Shown here piece after piece: positions 38,601 to 48,179 of a stretch of 64,000 bases of DNA (position 1 is the stretch's first letter; each line of letters starts with the position of its first letter). The notes below the pieces were generated by a model. That model searched no databases and was not told where the DNA came from. It saw only the letters and a program-made list of their open reading frames with translations. The stretch lies in contig NZ_CP036263.1 in the NCBI RefSeq assembly GCF_007741515.1, positions 2,047,501-2,111,500 on the forward strand. Direction: 5' to 3'. The DNA comes from Adhaeretor mobilis (GTDB taxonomy: Bacteria > Planctomycetota > Planctomycetia > Pirellulales > Lacipirellulaceae). A program made the translations under genes and the position numbers.

Positions 38601-39658
38601 TCGGTCCTCAATCGTCCACTTTCCTTTCCCTTGAGTCCGATTTGTTCACCGTTCTGCTCCTGGCCTCTCATTTGATCGCGGTGAACTTGGCCTGCGGGCT
38701 GCCTGTACTAGGTTTGCTGCCTGTTTGGCAGGGGAGACGCCGCGGAAGTGACGATTCTACCGAAGCTACTGTTGGCGATGCTTGCACGGCGATTGCGGTT
38801 GCTAGACGGCTTATTTGGTCTTCGCTCTTGGCACTCTTGATAGGGATAGCCCTGGGCGGGGTGATGTTCGCGCTGGGCGACGAAGCTATGAAAGCCGCTT
38901 GGCGGCGGCTTCCGGAGCGGGCCCTGTGGTTCGCGTTGAGCGAGCTGGTTTTTTCGGCCGCGTGTATCGTGGGGCAAGGGCTGCTCTTGAGAACGGGGGA
39001 CTCTCGAGGATTCACCCGTGGAAAGTCGTGGGCAGCTCTCGCCCTTGGTTTGCTTGCGTCAACCAATCTGCTGTACCACTTTCCGCCCCTGATGAGTGCC
39101 CTGGGGAAACTTACGGCAGATCCTACTTGGTCGCGCGCTAAAGAATTACCCCGGAGCGAACTGCTTAAGCTGATGACCTCTGGCGAGATACTCGCACTGA
39201 GTGCGCACTTTGCGTTTGCTTCGCTGGCGGTGTCCGCAATTTTTGCTATGTGGATTGTGGCTGCGCAGAGTAGCGAAGGGCAATTCGGAAAATCGATTCG
39301 ACGGCTGGCACAGGTTGCTCTTGGTGTAACGTTTGTGCAAATCGGCGTTGGCGTTTGGGTGCTTGCCGCCTTGGAAAGCGGTTCAAGGGATTTAATCTTG
39401 GGGGGCGATTGGATAGCCGCAAGTTTCTTAGGCTTAGCCGTTTTGGCAACGTTGAAGCTCTGCGAAAGGTTGGCAACACTATCTTTTGGGAAGTTCGACG
39501 GAGGTGCTCCAACGCGGGCCGGGTGGCTGTTGCTTGCGATTGTGCTACTCATGACTGCGGCACTACAACGCATGCGAACTGGAGAGCACGCCAACGGCAA
39601 TGCAAAGAGACCGCAACAACAGGGTGTTGCGGTCTCGATGACTCTTGACAGGATATAG
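38594..39658 (+). CDS. Polytopic membrane protein, unrecognised
   Basis: About 350 residues with seven to eight membrane helices, for example LLALLIGIALGGVMFALG, GQGLLLRTG flanked by ALWFALSELVFSAACIV, FAFASLAVSAIFAMWIVA and GWLLLAIVLLMTAALQ. No motif of a known transporter or enzyme family was recognised. The 38594 start is a TTG that sits inside the tRNA promoter; a TTG at 38642 is an alternative, so the N-terminus is uncertain. It converges with the cytochrome-like gene 25 bp away. Confidence 0.75.
   Translation: MSIGPQSSTFLSLESDLFTVLLLASHLIAVNLACGLPVLGLLPVWQGRRRGSDDSTEATVGDACTAIAVARRLIWSSLLALLIGIALGGVMFALGDEAMKAAWRRLPERALWFALSELVFSAACIVGQGLLLRTGDSRGFTRGKSWAALALGLLASTNLLYHFPPLMSALGKLTADPTWSRAKELPRSELLKLMTSGEILALSAHFAFASLAVSAIFAMWIVAAQSSEGQFGKSIRRLAQVALGVTFVQIGVGVWVLAALESGSRDLILGGDWIAASFLGLAVLATLKLCERLATLSFGKFDGGAPTRAGWLLLAIVLLMTAALQRMRTGEHANGNAKRPQQQGVAVSMTLDRI
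39607..39636 (-). terminator. Hairpin terminator of cytochrome-like gene, inside the convergent gene
   Basis: A perfect 12-bp stem, GAGACCGCAACA (39607-39618) with TGTTGCGGTCTC (39625-39636), loop 6 nt. Read on the minus strand it is followed by TTTG and lies 47 bp past the stop of the 39683 gene, while coding for the C-terminus of the plus-strand membrane protein. Confidence 0.6.
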
Positions 39659-39682
39659 TCGCGACTAAGTTGCCTCGCCCTC

Positions 39683-40168
39683 TTACTTTTCGTCGTCCTT
39701 TGCTTCCTTGAAAGGTTGCTTTTCAGCTTCGGCGCGTTCCTCAGCTTCTTTTTCAGTGGGTTCCTTCTGCAAAGCTGCCAGATCGCCACCGGGTAGTTTG
39801 CTTTTCTCGATCAGTTGAGCGTACGTTGGGCTCTTACTGTCCTTTGGATCGGAGTGGAGCTTACCGACGCTTTGGATTGCCTTCTCGATACGTTTGACGG
39901 TTGCCGGATCCTTGAAGTCTTTGTCCTTCTTCTTGTCGAGGATTCTCGCGAGTTGTACGCCGTACAGGTTGCGTGTTACTTTCTTTTTTCCTTGATGGCA
40001 AACGAGGCATTTCACCTTCTTCTTCACCGTTTCAGTAAACTCTTGGTCCTTGTGTTCATCGATGTAGGTCGTCAGAAACACCTTTTGAAAGTTGGGGATC
40101 GCTTGGGCCGAGCGAACTCCAGTAGAAACAAGAATTGCGATAATGAGTGGACAAATCAACCGAGGCAT
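39683..40168 (-). CDS. Small exported c-type cytochrome-like protein
   Basis: 161 residues. Signal peptide PLIIAILVSTGVRSAQA, then one heme-binding CLVCHQG (CxxCH) near residue 55 in a lysine-rich setting, and a long charged, mostly helical tail rich in Lys, Asp and Glu. ATG 40168 is fixed by GGAG nine bases upstream; a longer frame from 40438 is not supported. A single heme c would be attached in the periplasm. The methionine or histidine distal ligand is not obvious. Partner unknown. Confidence 0.8.
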   Translation of the reverse strand: MPRLICPLIIAILVSTGVRSAQAIPNFQKVFLTTYIDEHKDQEFTETVKKKVKCLVCHQGKKKVTRNLYGVQLARILDKKKDKDFKDPATVKRIEKAIQSVGKLHSDPKDSKSPTYAQLIEKSKLPGGDLAALQKEPTEKEAEERAEAEKQPFKEAKDDEK

Positions 40169-40391
40169 ATGGGTAGCTCCTGGAAATGAGAATGCAGAGG
40201 GGGCGTGATCATCGAATTCGTGGGTATCAGGTAGGGTCGCTGGGGGAATGTCAGAACAAGCTGATTTCAGCACAGCGAGGCAGGCGGGAGTTCGAGCCAC
40301 TTTTGGCCCGAACGGTGTATTTAGTAGAACGGCCGAGCTAGCTGGTGTCAACAATTCTCCGCCAAGCCACCCCACTGACAGGAAGCTGTCG

Positions 40392-41897
40392 CTAGTTAGC
40401 TTCTGGCGGAGTTTCTTCCCAGGACCACTGAAAACCATTCGCGTTTTCTACCGGATCTCCCAAGGCTTGGGATTGATTTCCGGGACGGATAGCCGAGGTG
40501 GGAGTTTCCTCAGTCGGGTCTGCCACGATGCGAAATGTCACCGAAGATAGGTTGACCTCTGGTGCCGTAGCCGTATCTGCAATTTCACTAGAAGTCGTAG
40601 CTGAATCCTCGGTAGAGCTAGGCAAGGGATCTGCTGAGCTTGGGTTGGGCACGGGTTGGGCACTTTGTGCTGTTGATACAGCTTCGTCTGTTTTCTTGAT
40701 TGACGGGTTCGTGGGGCTAGGTGACGCGGTAGTTTCCACGATGGGCAGGAAAGTCACTGGCGGCGCAGCAGGGGAAAGCAAGCCATTGAGCAGTGGCACG
40801 GCCGTCAGGAGAACCGCCACGGGAAGAATCCATGGCAAATGCGTTCGCCAGGCTGGGGGTTGCACGAACTGAGCGTGCCACTCGACTGGACTCAGCTGAT
40901 CGCTGACTGCCGAGCCGAGGTCAGACAGGATTGCGCGGATTCGCTGAGCTAGTTGGGCCGGATGCTGCGGTCGATTGGCGGGTGACTTAGCAAGCATGCT
41001 TCTGAGCAGAGCATTTACGGAATCCGGAATGTCACTACGGAAGCGTCGCAGTTCGGGCGGTAGCTCGGATTGATGGAACATGATCTTCTCGACCATCGTT
41101 CCTTTGCTGAACGGCGCTTGTCCTGCGAGCATATAAAATAGCGTGCAACCGAGTGAGTAGATGTCGCTGCGTGCGTCGGCAGTACGCGGATCGCGTGCTT
41201 GCTCGGGAGAGATATAGTCGAACGTGCCAAGGGTCATGCCGGTGGCGGTGAGTTCGTGATCGGCCGGCTCGACTTGTTTAAGGCGAGCGAGCCCCATGTC
41301 CACAATTTTCGTTTGGCCCTCTGGCGTGACGAGAATGTTCGAAGGTTTTATGTCGCGATGCACGACGTCGCGATCAGTGGCGTGCGACAGGGCATGGGCA
41401 ATTTGATAGGTTAAAAGTAGCGCATCATTGAGCGGAAGCATACCACGCTGGAGGACATAGTCACGCAGGTTGGAGCCTTCGATATGTTCGAATACGATGT
41501 AAGAGAGCCCGCGAGCCTTGTTGACTTCGTACACTCTCGCAATATTGGGATGGTCGAGTCGTGCAGCAGATTGAGCTTCGATGATAAAGCGGCGCTCGAG
41601 GTCCTTCGTACTGATTCGTTGCGAGGCGACCACCTTGACGGCAACTGTGCGATCGAGGCGCGTATCATACGCCTTGAACACCACCCCCATGCCACCGCCA
41701 CCGATAAACTCTTGCAGCACGAAGTGCCCGAGTGTTTCGCCCTGCAACGCATGAGCCAACTCGCGCGAGGTGATGCCTGCAGGATACTGTTCAGGCGTAA
41801 TTGACGACGCAGGTGTCACAACGGTGATTTCGGAGCCGTCCGGCGAATGGGGGGCGTTGGATTTCAGCGCCGAAGGCGACTCGGACGGTGCATTCAT
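40392..41897 (-). CDS. Ser/Thr protein kinase with a transmembrane helix
   Basis: 501 residues. Pkn2-type kinase domain about 58-330: glycine loop GGGGMGVVFKAYD, Lys88 in VAVK, catalytic HRDIKPSN (Asp182), GTFDYISPEQARD, DIYSLGCTLFYML. The metal-binding DFG is DMG (IVDMGLARL), a known planctomycete variant. One membrane helix (LPWILPVAVLLTAVPLLNGLL) separates the cytoplasmic kinase from a Ser/Thr/Pro-rich outer segment without repeats of a PASTA type. ATG 41897 is preferred over a TTG six codons earlier. Substrates unknown. Confidence 0.93.
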   Translation of the reverse strand: MNAPSESPSALKSNAPHSPDGSEITVVTPASSITPEQYPAGITSRELAHALQGETLGHFVLQEFIGGGGMGVVFKAYDTRLDRTVAVKVVASQRISTKDLERRFIIEAQSAARLDHPNIARVYEVNKARGLSYIVFEHIEGSNLRDYVLQRGMLPLNDALLLTYQIAHALSHATDRDVVHRDIKPSNILVTPEGQTKIVDMGLARLKQVEPADHELTATGMTLGTFDYISPEQARDPRTADARSDIYSLGCTLFYMLAGQAPFSKGTMVEKIMFHQSELPPELRRFRSDIPDSVNALLRSMLAKSPANRPQHPAQLAQRIRAILSDLGSAVSDQLSPVEWHAQFVQPPAWRTHLPWILPVAVLLTAVPLLNGLLSPAAPPVTFLPIVETTASPSPTNPSIKKTDEAVSTAQSAQPVPNPSSADPLPSSTEDSATTSSEIADTATAPEVNLSSVTFRIVADPTEETPTSAIRPGNQSQALGDPVENANGFQWSWEETPPEAN

Positions 41898-42056
41898 GTC
41901 GTTGTCGCTAAGCAAGGTAGGACTGCGGGAAGAGAACTCGATTGACCTTCCATTTTAAGTAGCGGAGGGGAAAGGGTCAATTTTGGGCTGTATTTTGTGT
42001 GTTTGAGGCCTTTTCGCTCACTCGCGCACACTATTACTCCGCTCGCACACGATATT

Positions 42057-42116
42057 CCGTTAGCCGCCGCCGTCCCGGCACCGCATTGAGTTCGCCAGTA
42101 CGGCGACGGCTAACGG
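42057..42116. repeat. 17-bp inverted repeat downstream of icd
   Basis: Arms CCGTTAGCCGCCGCCGT (42057-42073) and 42100-42116 match at 16 of 17 positions around a 26-nt loop, 28 bp past the icd stop. Without a T-run it is an uncertain terminator and may be an interspersed planctomycete repeat. Confidence 0.5.
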
Positions 42117-42144
42117 TCGCCACTTGAGATTTGTCAACAAGCAC

Positions 42145-43389
42145 TTAACCCATATGCTTGATGATCGCCTCACCGAATTCGCTGCATTTCACTAGCGTGG
42201 CGCCATCCATCTGGCGTTCGAAGTCGTAGGTGACAGTCTTCGCACCGATGGCACCGTTGAGGCCGGTGATGATCAGATCTGCCGCTTCGGTCCAGCCGAG
42301 GTGGCGGAGCATCATTTCGCCGGAGAGAATTACCGAACCGGGGTTCACCTTGTCTTGGCCAGCGTACTTTGGCGCAGTGCCGTGGGTGGCTTCGAAGATG
42401 GCGTGCCCTGTGTCGTAGTTGATATTTCCGCCTGGTGCGATGCCAATGCCGCCGACGCAAGCCGCCAGTGCGTCAGAGATATAGTCGCCATTTAGATTGA
42501 GCGTAGCAATCACATCGTATTCAGCCGGGCGAGTCAGGATTTGTTGAAGCATCGCGTCGGCAATGACATCCTTCACGGTAATCTGCTTGCCCGTCTTTGG
42601 CGACTTGATCGAACACCAGGGGCCGCCGTCGATTTCTGTGGCACCGAAGTGGTCTTTCGCACACTGGTAACCCCAGTCGCGGAAGGCACCTTCGGTGAAC
42701 TTCATGATGTTGCCCTTGTGAACCAGCGTTACTGATTCGTGATCGTTGTCGATTGCATACTGGATTGCGGCTTTAACGAGTCGCTCGGTGCCTTCTTGGC
42801 TCACTGGCTTGATGCCAATGCCGACGGTGTCTGGGAAACGCACCTTTTTCCAGCGTTCAGGGAACGTCTGGCTGAAGCCTTGCTTAAATTTCTCCAGGTC
42901 TTCGCTGCCGGCTTCAAACTCAATGCCCGCGTAGATGTCTTCCGAGTTCTCGCGGAAGATGACCATGTCGGTCAATTCAGGCTGCTTGACGGGTGAAGGT
43001 ACGCCCTTGAAGTATTGCACCGGACGCAAGCAGGTGTAGAGGTCGAGGATTTGTCGCAGCGCGACGTTTAATGAACGGATGCCGCCACCGACTGGCGTGG
43101 TGAGCGGGCCCTTGATGCCAACCAAGTATTCGCGGAATGCGTCGAGTGTGGCATCGGGCAGCCACTCCCCCGTAGCGTCGAATGCCTTCTGACCGGCGAG
43201 CACTTCTTGCCAATGGAGCTGACGATCGTCGCCGTAGGCCAGCTTGACCGCCGCGTCGAGTACTTTCACGCTGGCCGCCCAGATGTCGGGCCCGATGCCG
43301 TCGCCCTCAATAAAAGGAATGATCGGGTGGCTGGGAACTTGCATCGTGCCACCCTGCATGGTGATCGGTTCGGCGGTAGCGTTGGACAT
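42145..43389 (-). CDS. icd: NADP-dependent isocitrate dehydrogenase
   Basis: Converts isocitrate to 2-oxoglutarate and CO2 in the TCA cycle, producing NADPH in the cytoplasm. 414 residues with [15 protein letters not shown], the phosphorylation-site region [16 protein letters not shown] (the Ser that AceK phosphorylates in E. coli), [12 protein letters not shown], and [17 protein letters not shown], whose Lys-Tyr pair is the NADP-specificity signature. The ATG is well placed. It is transcribed on its own, with a hairpin downstream. Confidence 0.97.
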   Translation of the reverse strand: MSNATAEPITMQGGTMQVPSHPIIPFIEGDGIGPDIWAASVKVLDAAVKLAYGDDRQLHWQEVLAGQKAFDATGEWLPDATLDAFREYLVGIKGPLTTPVGGGIRSLNVALRQILDLYTCLRPVQYFKGVPSPVKQPELTDMVIFRENSEDIYAGIEFEAGSEDLEKFKQGFSQTFPERWKKVRFPDTVGIGIKPVSQEGTERLVKAAIQYAIDNDHESVTLVHKGNIMKFTEGAFRDWGYQCAKDHFGATEIDGGPWCSIKSPKTGKQITVKDVIADAMLQQILTRPAEYDVIATLNLNGDYISDALAACVGGIGIAPGGNINYDTGHAIFEATHGTAPKYAGQDKVNPGSVILSGEMMLRHLGWTEAADLIITGLNGAIGAKTVTYDFERQMDGATLVKCSEFGEAIIKHMG

Positions 43390-43618
43390 CGGAAGCCTTC
43401 CTAGATTGTTTCAGTGGCCCGTCAGGCGCAAGCCGTCGGGCAGTGTTGGTGTTTGGTTTGCCAAGTGAGTAAGGAGCCATTGTCTGATTCTGGCAAACAG
43501 GGGTCAATGGGCTGCAAGCGTCTGCGAATTTGCCAATCGAGCCCGCTGGCGGTACATTCGTTTCTACCGGGCCTCAAAACCCAACATCTCCCGCCAGGAC
43601 CCATCAGACGGATACGAA

Positions 43619-44596
43619 ATGCCAAACGACACTGATCGATCTTCAAATCGACGAGATTTCCTAGCCGCAACTGCCGCGGCGACCGCCACTGGACTTGCCC
43701 TCCCATCGCTTGCCCAGGAATCCACTGAGGAAGAGCCGCTCTTCAAGATTTCTCTCGCCCAGTGGTCATTGCACAGGACCCTGAGCATGGATCCATCTAA
43801 CGAGGGCAAAGACAATCTTCGCTTCCCTGAAATAGCAAAGAAGCAGTGCGGGATTGATGCGGTGGAGTACGTAAACGCATTCTTCAAGGAAAAAGCAAAA
43901 GATAAGGCGTATCTGAAGGAGCTAAAAGCTCGCACTGACGATCTGGGTGTGAAGAACGTACTGATCATGGTCGATGGCGAAGGAGCCCTGGGCGACGCTG
44001 ACCAACAGAAACGCCAGCAGGCAATCGACAACCATAAGCAGTGGGTCGAGGCGGCAAAGTACCTGGGGTGCCACTCCATCAGAGTGAACGCCCAGTCGAG
44101 TGGCACACCTGAAGAGCAGTCTCGGCAGGCCGCCGATGGGTTGCGACGGCTCTCTGAGTGGGCCAAGCAGCACGACATCAACGTGATCGTGGAAAATCAT
44201 GGTGGACTTTCCAGTAACGGCAGCTGGCTGGCTGGGGTGATCAAGAGCGTCGATCTGCCAAATTGCGGTACTTTGCCAGACTTCGGCAATTTCAAGCTGG
44301 GACAGACTGTGACTGAGGCAGACGGCGTGAAAACCGTGTGCGAGAGGACCTACGACCGCTACCGAGGCGTTAACGAGCTGATGCCTTCCGCCAAGGCAGT
44401 AAGTGCGAAGAGCCACCAGTTCAATCAGGATGGCAATGAGACTGGTACAGACTATTTCAAAATGATGAAAATCGTACTCGATCACGGATATCACGGTTAT
44501 GTGGGCATCGAGTGGGAAGGTGAGCACCCTGGCGAGATGGAGGGAATCCGGCTCACCAAGGAGCTCTTGGAGCGAGTCCGCAGCGAGCTTGCTTAG
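43619..44596 (+). CDS. Tat-exported sugar phosphate isomerase/epimerase-like TIM-barrel protein
   Basis: 325 residues. Twin-arginine signal SSNRRDFLAATAAATATG ending at LPSLAQ; then an AP-endonuclease-2/xylose isomerase-like barrel: KISLAQWSLHR, GIDAVEYVNAFF, HSIRVNAQ, INVIVENHGGLSSNG (a metal-ligand Glu-Asn-His strand), LPDFGNF, GYVGIEWEGE. This matches the large planctomycete set of exported sugar isomerase-like proteins. It is transcribed divergently from icd. Substrate unknown; metal dependence is inferred from conserved Glu, Asp and His. Confidence 0.9.
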   Translation: MPNDTDRSSNRRDFLAATAAATATGLALPSLAQESTEEEPLFKISLAQWSLHRTLSMDPSNEGKDNLRFPEIAKKQCGIDAVEYVNAFFKEKAKDKAYLKELKARTDDLGVKNVLIMVDGEGALGDADQQKRQQAIDNHKQWVEAAKYLGCHSIRVNAQSSGTPEEQSRQAADGLRRLSEWAKQHDINVIVENHGGLSSNGSWLAGVIKSVDLPNCGTLPDFGNFKLGQTVTEADGVKTVCERTYDRYRGVNELMPSAKAVSAKSHQFNQDGNETGTDYFKMMKIVLDHGYHGYVGIEWEGEHPGEMEGIRLTKELLERVRSELA

Positions 44597-44834
44597 TTGA
44601 GCCGCCACCGCGTAGTTGACTCGCCCATGGCAGGGGCCCTGCCGCTTGCGGCTTAGCTGCCAGTTCTTTGACTGCTCCGGTTCTTTTGGTTGCCGGCGGC
44701 GCTACTCAGCCGCGAGCGGCGGGGGGGCTGCGCCCGGTTGTTTACCATTTCTTCTTTAACTTATTTCGGCCAGGACACCTGGTTTTCTGGGAATCGAGCC
44801 GTGCCTAAAAAGTGTGCAGTGCTCGAAATGCCGG

Positions 44835-44916
44835 GTGATGCAGTCCCTGCCCGAAAATAGGCACGCCCCGGAAAACGCCGTAAGTGCAGTCACTGCAAGT
44901 ACCTAAGTGATGCAGT
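44835..44916 (+). promoter_or_regulatory. Repeated GTGATGCAGT motifs around a TGCAGT palindrome, candidate operator
   Basis: GTGATGCAGT occurs at 44835-44844 and 44907-44916, and between them TGCAGT-C-ACTGCA (44885-44897) is a perfect odd-centred palindrome. They lie 127-208 bp upstream of a ribbon-helix-helix gene, a family that often autoregulates. The remainder of 44597-45042 has no gene that I can support. Confidence 0.4.
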
Positions 44917-45042
44917 TTGCCTGCTAGCGGATGATGGAGGAAATGCTTGAGGACCGGTGCCAGCTTGACGCAGGTTTGCGTCTGTAGCAGCGGTGCCCTC
45001 AGTTCCAACCACTATCAGCTGATTATGAAGGAGACTTCAGCC

Positions 45043-45615
45043 ATGCTCACTCAGGACAAGGAAAAGTACAGGGAAGTCCTACAGGTCGCCGAGAAGCTCA
45101 ATCGCCAAAACCCAGACTGGGTTACATTCTTCCGAGAAGTCCTAGGAATCGAAGGTGTCGTACGTACCGCGTTCCCGACACACGACGCACTCGCCGAGTT
45201 CGAGCAAAGTGAGGAGTTCGACGCGATCCAGCAGATCCTAGTCAAGCTTCGCGAGAAGCGGGCTTCCGCAGATGCGGACAACGAACCCACCCGCGTGATC
45301 ACGGTTCGGCTCCCCAAGAGCATGCATGAGTACCTGCGCACGGAAGCTCACGATTTGCGGACCAGCATGAATAAGCTCTGCATTTCGAAGCTATTGCAAG
45401 TGATTTGTGAGGACAAAATTCCTAACGAGCGTTCGAGCGGCACTCCAAGCCGTGCGGCTTCTCCCCCATCCTCAAACGGATCGCTCTCAGGCGAATCGGT
45501 CTCGAACGGTCTTGCTGGTGGTCAAACGACTACCGACATGAGCCCGTTCACTCAGCCGATTCCCCAGCAGAAGCAAACCCCGCCACCCTATAAGCCAGCG
45601 AACCCTAGATTCTAG
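45043..45615 (+). CDS. Ribbon-helix-helix domain protein
   Basis: 190 residues. AAGGAG at 45028-45033 is nine bases before ATG 45043, which decides the start over two in-frame upstream ATG/TTG codons. Residues 10-75 are helical (VAEKLNRQNPDWVTFFREVLG), and RVITVRLPKSMHEYL followed by RTSMNKLCISKLLQ is a ribbon-helix-helix motif of the Arc/HicB type, about residues 85-125. The C-terminal 60 residues are a Ser/Pro/Gln-rich tail. Small DNA-binding regulator by fold; its targets are unknown. Confidence 0.8.
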   Translation: MLTQDKEKYREVLQVAEKLNRQNPDWVTFFREVLGIEGVVRTAFPTHDALAEFEQSEEFDAIQQILVKLREKRASADADNEPTRVITVRLPKSMHEYLRTEAHDLRTSMNKLCISKLLQVICEDKIPNERSSGTPSRAASPPSSNGSLSGESVSNGLAGGQTTTDMSPFTQPIPQQKQTPPPYKPANPRF

Positions 45616-45655
45616 ACTAGCAGCCTGCTGATTTAGAAAGTTCACAAACACTGAA

Positions 45656-45680
45656 GGCCGGGGTGCTTAGCACCCCGGCC
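45656..45680. terminator. Bidirectional hairpin between convergent genes
   Basis: A perfect 11-bp stem GGCCGGGGTGC (45656-45666) with 45670-45680 and loop TTA. It is placed between the stops at 45615 and 45718, and each direction has only a short T-containing tail. Confidence 0.75.
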
Positions 45681-45717
45681 CTGTGTTTTGGTTCTGGTCT
45701 AGAAATTCGCAGTTCTT

Positions 45718-46674
45718 CTACGGCTTGAAGTACTCAGGGTTGTCTTTGCTGAAGTCGATATCGGTGAACCCGTTGTTGATCTTCAGGTTAACATAGGTAT
45801 AGGCTTCTTCCAGAGGGGCTTCTCCGCCCTCCTCCGTAGGCCAAAGCTTGGCCACATAGCGGATGGGTACACGTAGCTCGTTGTCGATATAAACCTGCGC
45901 CTTGTGGAAGCGGAACGTATTTGGGCGAGGCACGGGGTGCGTGACTTCGATGAGCGTTACTGGGCGTTTGTTATTGCGTGGTCCGATGGCGGTCTGAGCG
46001 GTGCGGACGTCGCATTCACCGTACTTTACATCGTTTGAAGCCACAGTAATCAGTTCCTTCGTCAGCTCCCGGACTCCTAGCTTCGTGATCGGGTACTTCT
46101 GGCCGCCCATGGCAAGCCTGCCGTTGGGATCGAGCGAAAACACACCTAGACGCTTCTTAAAACCGCAGTCACGGGCATTCAGCTTGCCGATCGAACCGTC
46201 TGGCATGTCGCTGTAAACAACCTCGCGACCCTTGTTCTGCTTGGAAAGGAAGAACATATACACGCCAAACGGCTGGTGGCGGACCTTGATAAACGCCACT
46301 TCCTGGTCCAGCAGTTCTCCACCGATGCGTTCCTGCTTGTAGAGAATCGCCGAGTAGTCTTTGATGTTCTTGTCCAAATCGATCAAGCTTTGCTGGGCGA
46401 AGCGGAGCGAAGGGTTCAGCGGATGCTCGCCTGGTCGCTGCGTAAGGTTAATCCCTGCGGGCAAGGGAGCGGAAACCGTCCGCGATGCAATTTGGGTAGC
46501 GGGCGTTTCACCTGCGGGCTCTTCGTGAGCAACCCGGTAGATCGGCTCCGTGAGTCCCGTCGATTGCTGTGCAATCACGCTCTGGACCGAGAGCGTCGAG
46601 CAGGCAAGAATTACAGGTGCTGCGAGCAGCATGGCCAGCCTAGTATGTCTTGCTACAGGGTATAAACAGTTCAT
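45718..46674 (-). CDS. DUF1571 protein, exported
   Basis: 318 residues. Signal peptide MLLAAPVILACSTLSVQSVIAQ, then a DUF1571 domain with the characteristic DYSAILYKQERIGGEL, FIKVRHQPFGVYMFFL, VTLIEVTHP and YVNLKINNGFTDIDFS. The family is restricted mostly to planctomycetes and Verrucomicrobia and is of unknown function; the fold resembles LolA-like outer-membrane lipoprotein carriers, which is inference. Its mRNA ends at the bidirectional terminator. Confidence 0.88.
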   Translation of the reverse strand: MNCLYPVARHTRLAMLLAAPVILACSTLSVQSVIAQQSTGLTEPIYRVAHEEPAGETPATQIASRTVSAPLPAGINLTQRPGEHPLNPSLRFAQQSLIDLDKNIKDYSAILYKQERIGGELLDQEVAFIKVRHQPFGVYMFFLSKQNKGREVVYSDMPDGSIGKLNARDCGFKKRLGVFSLDPNGRLAMGGQKYPITKLGVRELTKELITVASNDVKYGECDVRTAQTAIGPRNNKRPVTLIEVTHPVPRPNTFRFHKAQVYIDNELRVPIRYVAKLWPTEEGGEAPLEEAYTYVNLKINNGFTDIDFSKDNPEYFKP

Positions 46675-47057
46675 AAATCAACTCTCCCGGTTAGCCGGCG
46701 GTGCGGGGGCCGGCGGGGTGCTCTAGCGCGTTCTCGGTTTTGGCAGCCTGGGGGTCTCGATAAAGACCGTCTTCGTCCCATTGTGAGTCTTGGTACAAGA
46801 GGGCGGCTATCAGTGAACTATCGCCCTACTTAGGCGAAACAATTACAATGACTCTTTCGATACTAAAATTCTCGCTAATGCGGAAAAACTGACTAACCCG
46901 ATTAACTTACCCAAAGTCAGCTTGTTATGGGCTCAAATTATCGCGGTGGCACACGGGAATACGCAATGGGTTCCGGGGAAGTTCGCCCTACCAGTTGTCA
47001 GTCTCGACTGGCGGCAAATAGTAGTAACTGGCCACAGAATTGAAAAGACGGAATCGC
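46675..47057. other. Divergent promoter region with small hairpins
   Basis: No gene. A short hairpin AGGGCG/CGCCCT (about 46800-46827) and GGTCT/AGACC near 46752 lie between divergent starts. The region becomes AT-rich toward 46900. Promoters are expected but not confidently placed. Confidence 0.45.
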
Positions 47058-47753
47058 ATGTCAAACCAACAGAATCCTGCAGGCGTTGCTAGCACCGCGA
47101 GCGTTGAGCTGAAGTTCCTTACCGTGACCTCGCAGCTGTTTGAAGAGAATTGCTACGTCGTGTATCGCGAAGGCAGCAGTGCTTGCGTGGTAGTCGATCC
47201 TGGGCTGGAGCCCGATCGCATCATTGCCGCGATTGAAGAGGCGAAACTCGTGCCGGAAGCGATCTTGCTCACCCATGGTCACGCCGATCACATTGCTGGC
47301 AATGCCGTCATGAAGGAGCACTGGCCCGAGTTGCCTCTGATCATTGGCGAAGGCGACGCACCAAAGCTGCTCGACCCGGTGGCGAACCTTTCCGAAGGAT
47401 TTGGCGTGGGCTTCACGAGCCCACCAGCAGATCGCACTGTTGTAGAATCCGAAACGCTCGAGTTCGACGGCGTCGTGTGGACCGTGCTGGAGACGCCTGG
47501 ACACAGCAGCGGACACGTCGTTTTCGTTGCCAAGGGAGCGAGTCCCATGCTCCTACTTGGTGGCGACGTGCTGTTTGCGGGCAGTGTGGGAAGAACGGAC
47601 TTCCCCGATAGCAACCCGGCAGCGCTGTTTAGTTCGATTCGTGAAAAGCTCTACCCGCTGCCCGACGAATCGCTCGTGTTGCCAGGGCATGGTCCGCCGA
47701 CGACGATCGGGCGCGAGAAAAGGACGAATCCGTTTGTGGGGGTGGCAGAGTAA
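47058..47753 (+). CDS. MBL-fold metallo-hydrolase (glyoxalase II-like)
   Basis: 231 residues, cytoplasmic. Metallo-beta-lactamase fold with LTHGHADHIAGN (metal-binding HxHxDH), the DTPGHSSGH-like ETPGHSSGHVVF, GGDVLFAGSVGRTDF with the bridging Asp, and LPGHGPPTTIGREK with the last His. It matches the small hydroxyacylglutathione hydrolase-like group, whose substrates are often not glutathione thioesters. ATG 47058 is used; a TTG at 47040 is the alternative. Confidence 0.92.
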   Translation: MSNQQNPAGVASTASVELKFLTVTSQLFEENCYVVYREGSSACVVVDPGLEPDRIIAAIEEAKLVPEAILLTHGHADHIAGNAVMKEHWPELPLIIGEGDAPKLLDPVANLSEGFGVGFTSPPADRTVVESETLEFDGVVWTVLETPGHSSGHVVFVAKGASPMLLLGGDVLFAGSVGRTDFPDSNPAALFSSIREKLYPLPDESLVLPGHGPPTTIGREKRTNPFVGVAE

Positions 47754-47786
47754 GAGCCCGAGCCGATGGCTTGCGTAGTAAACCTA

Positions 47787-48095
47787 CCCCGAAGGGGTTT
47801 CGCAACATAGCCTAGGGTTGGTCAACAGCGAGCTTCAGCGGCTTTGACCTACCCTCGGAGCGTGGTCCACAGTCTTCATCGACCGAGCAACACGCATTGG
47901 GTATCGACAGGCTAAAGTCGAGGTCGAAAGGGCATCGGTAACACCGCCTCGTTGCGACCTCGGCCATGTGTCGCCGGTCATCAATGCGATTTGCTCGGTC
48001 GCATTTCCTATCTTCAGTTTACCCAGGGTGGCGATCCTCCTCGCTTAGGCTCGGATGGACCTTATCCTGGGCTATGGGATGAAACCCCTTCGGGG
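47787..48095. repeat. Intergenic element bounded by 30-bp inverted repeats
   Basis: Arms 47787-47816 and 48066-48095 pair at 25 of 30 positions (both contain CCCCGAAGGGG or its complement and ATAGCC). Inside, another pair (47811-47825 with 47844-47858) forms a hairpin. The inner part shares TTGCGACCTCGG and TTGCTCGG with 54.5 kb, so both are copies of one repeat family. No transposase; the only open frames are short. Confidence 0.65.
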
Positions 48096-48179
48096 TACTC
48101 CTACACGCAGAGCGAAGAAATGATCCACCGTCAGGCCTTTGCGTTCTTCGCGTTCTTTGCGGTTCAAAATTTTGCCCGC

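Noticed and set aside
38668..39789. Long minus-strand frame opposite the membrane protein
   Set aside because: Arg/Ser/Pro/Ala-rich translation is typical of the reverse of a GC-rich membrane gene; the plus strand encodes clear membrane helices.
43922..44608. Minus-strand 228-codon frame opposite the isomerase-like gene
   Set aside because: The plus-strand gene has a Tat signal and barrel motifs; the reverse frame has none.
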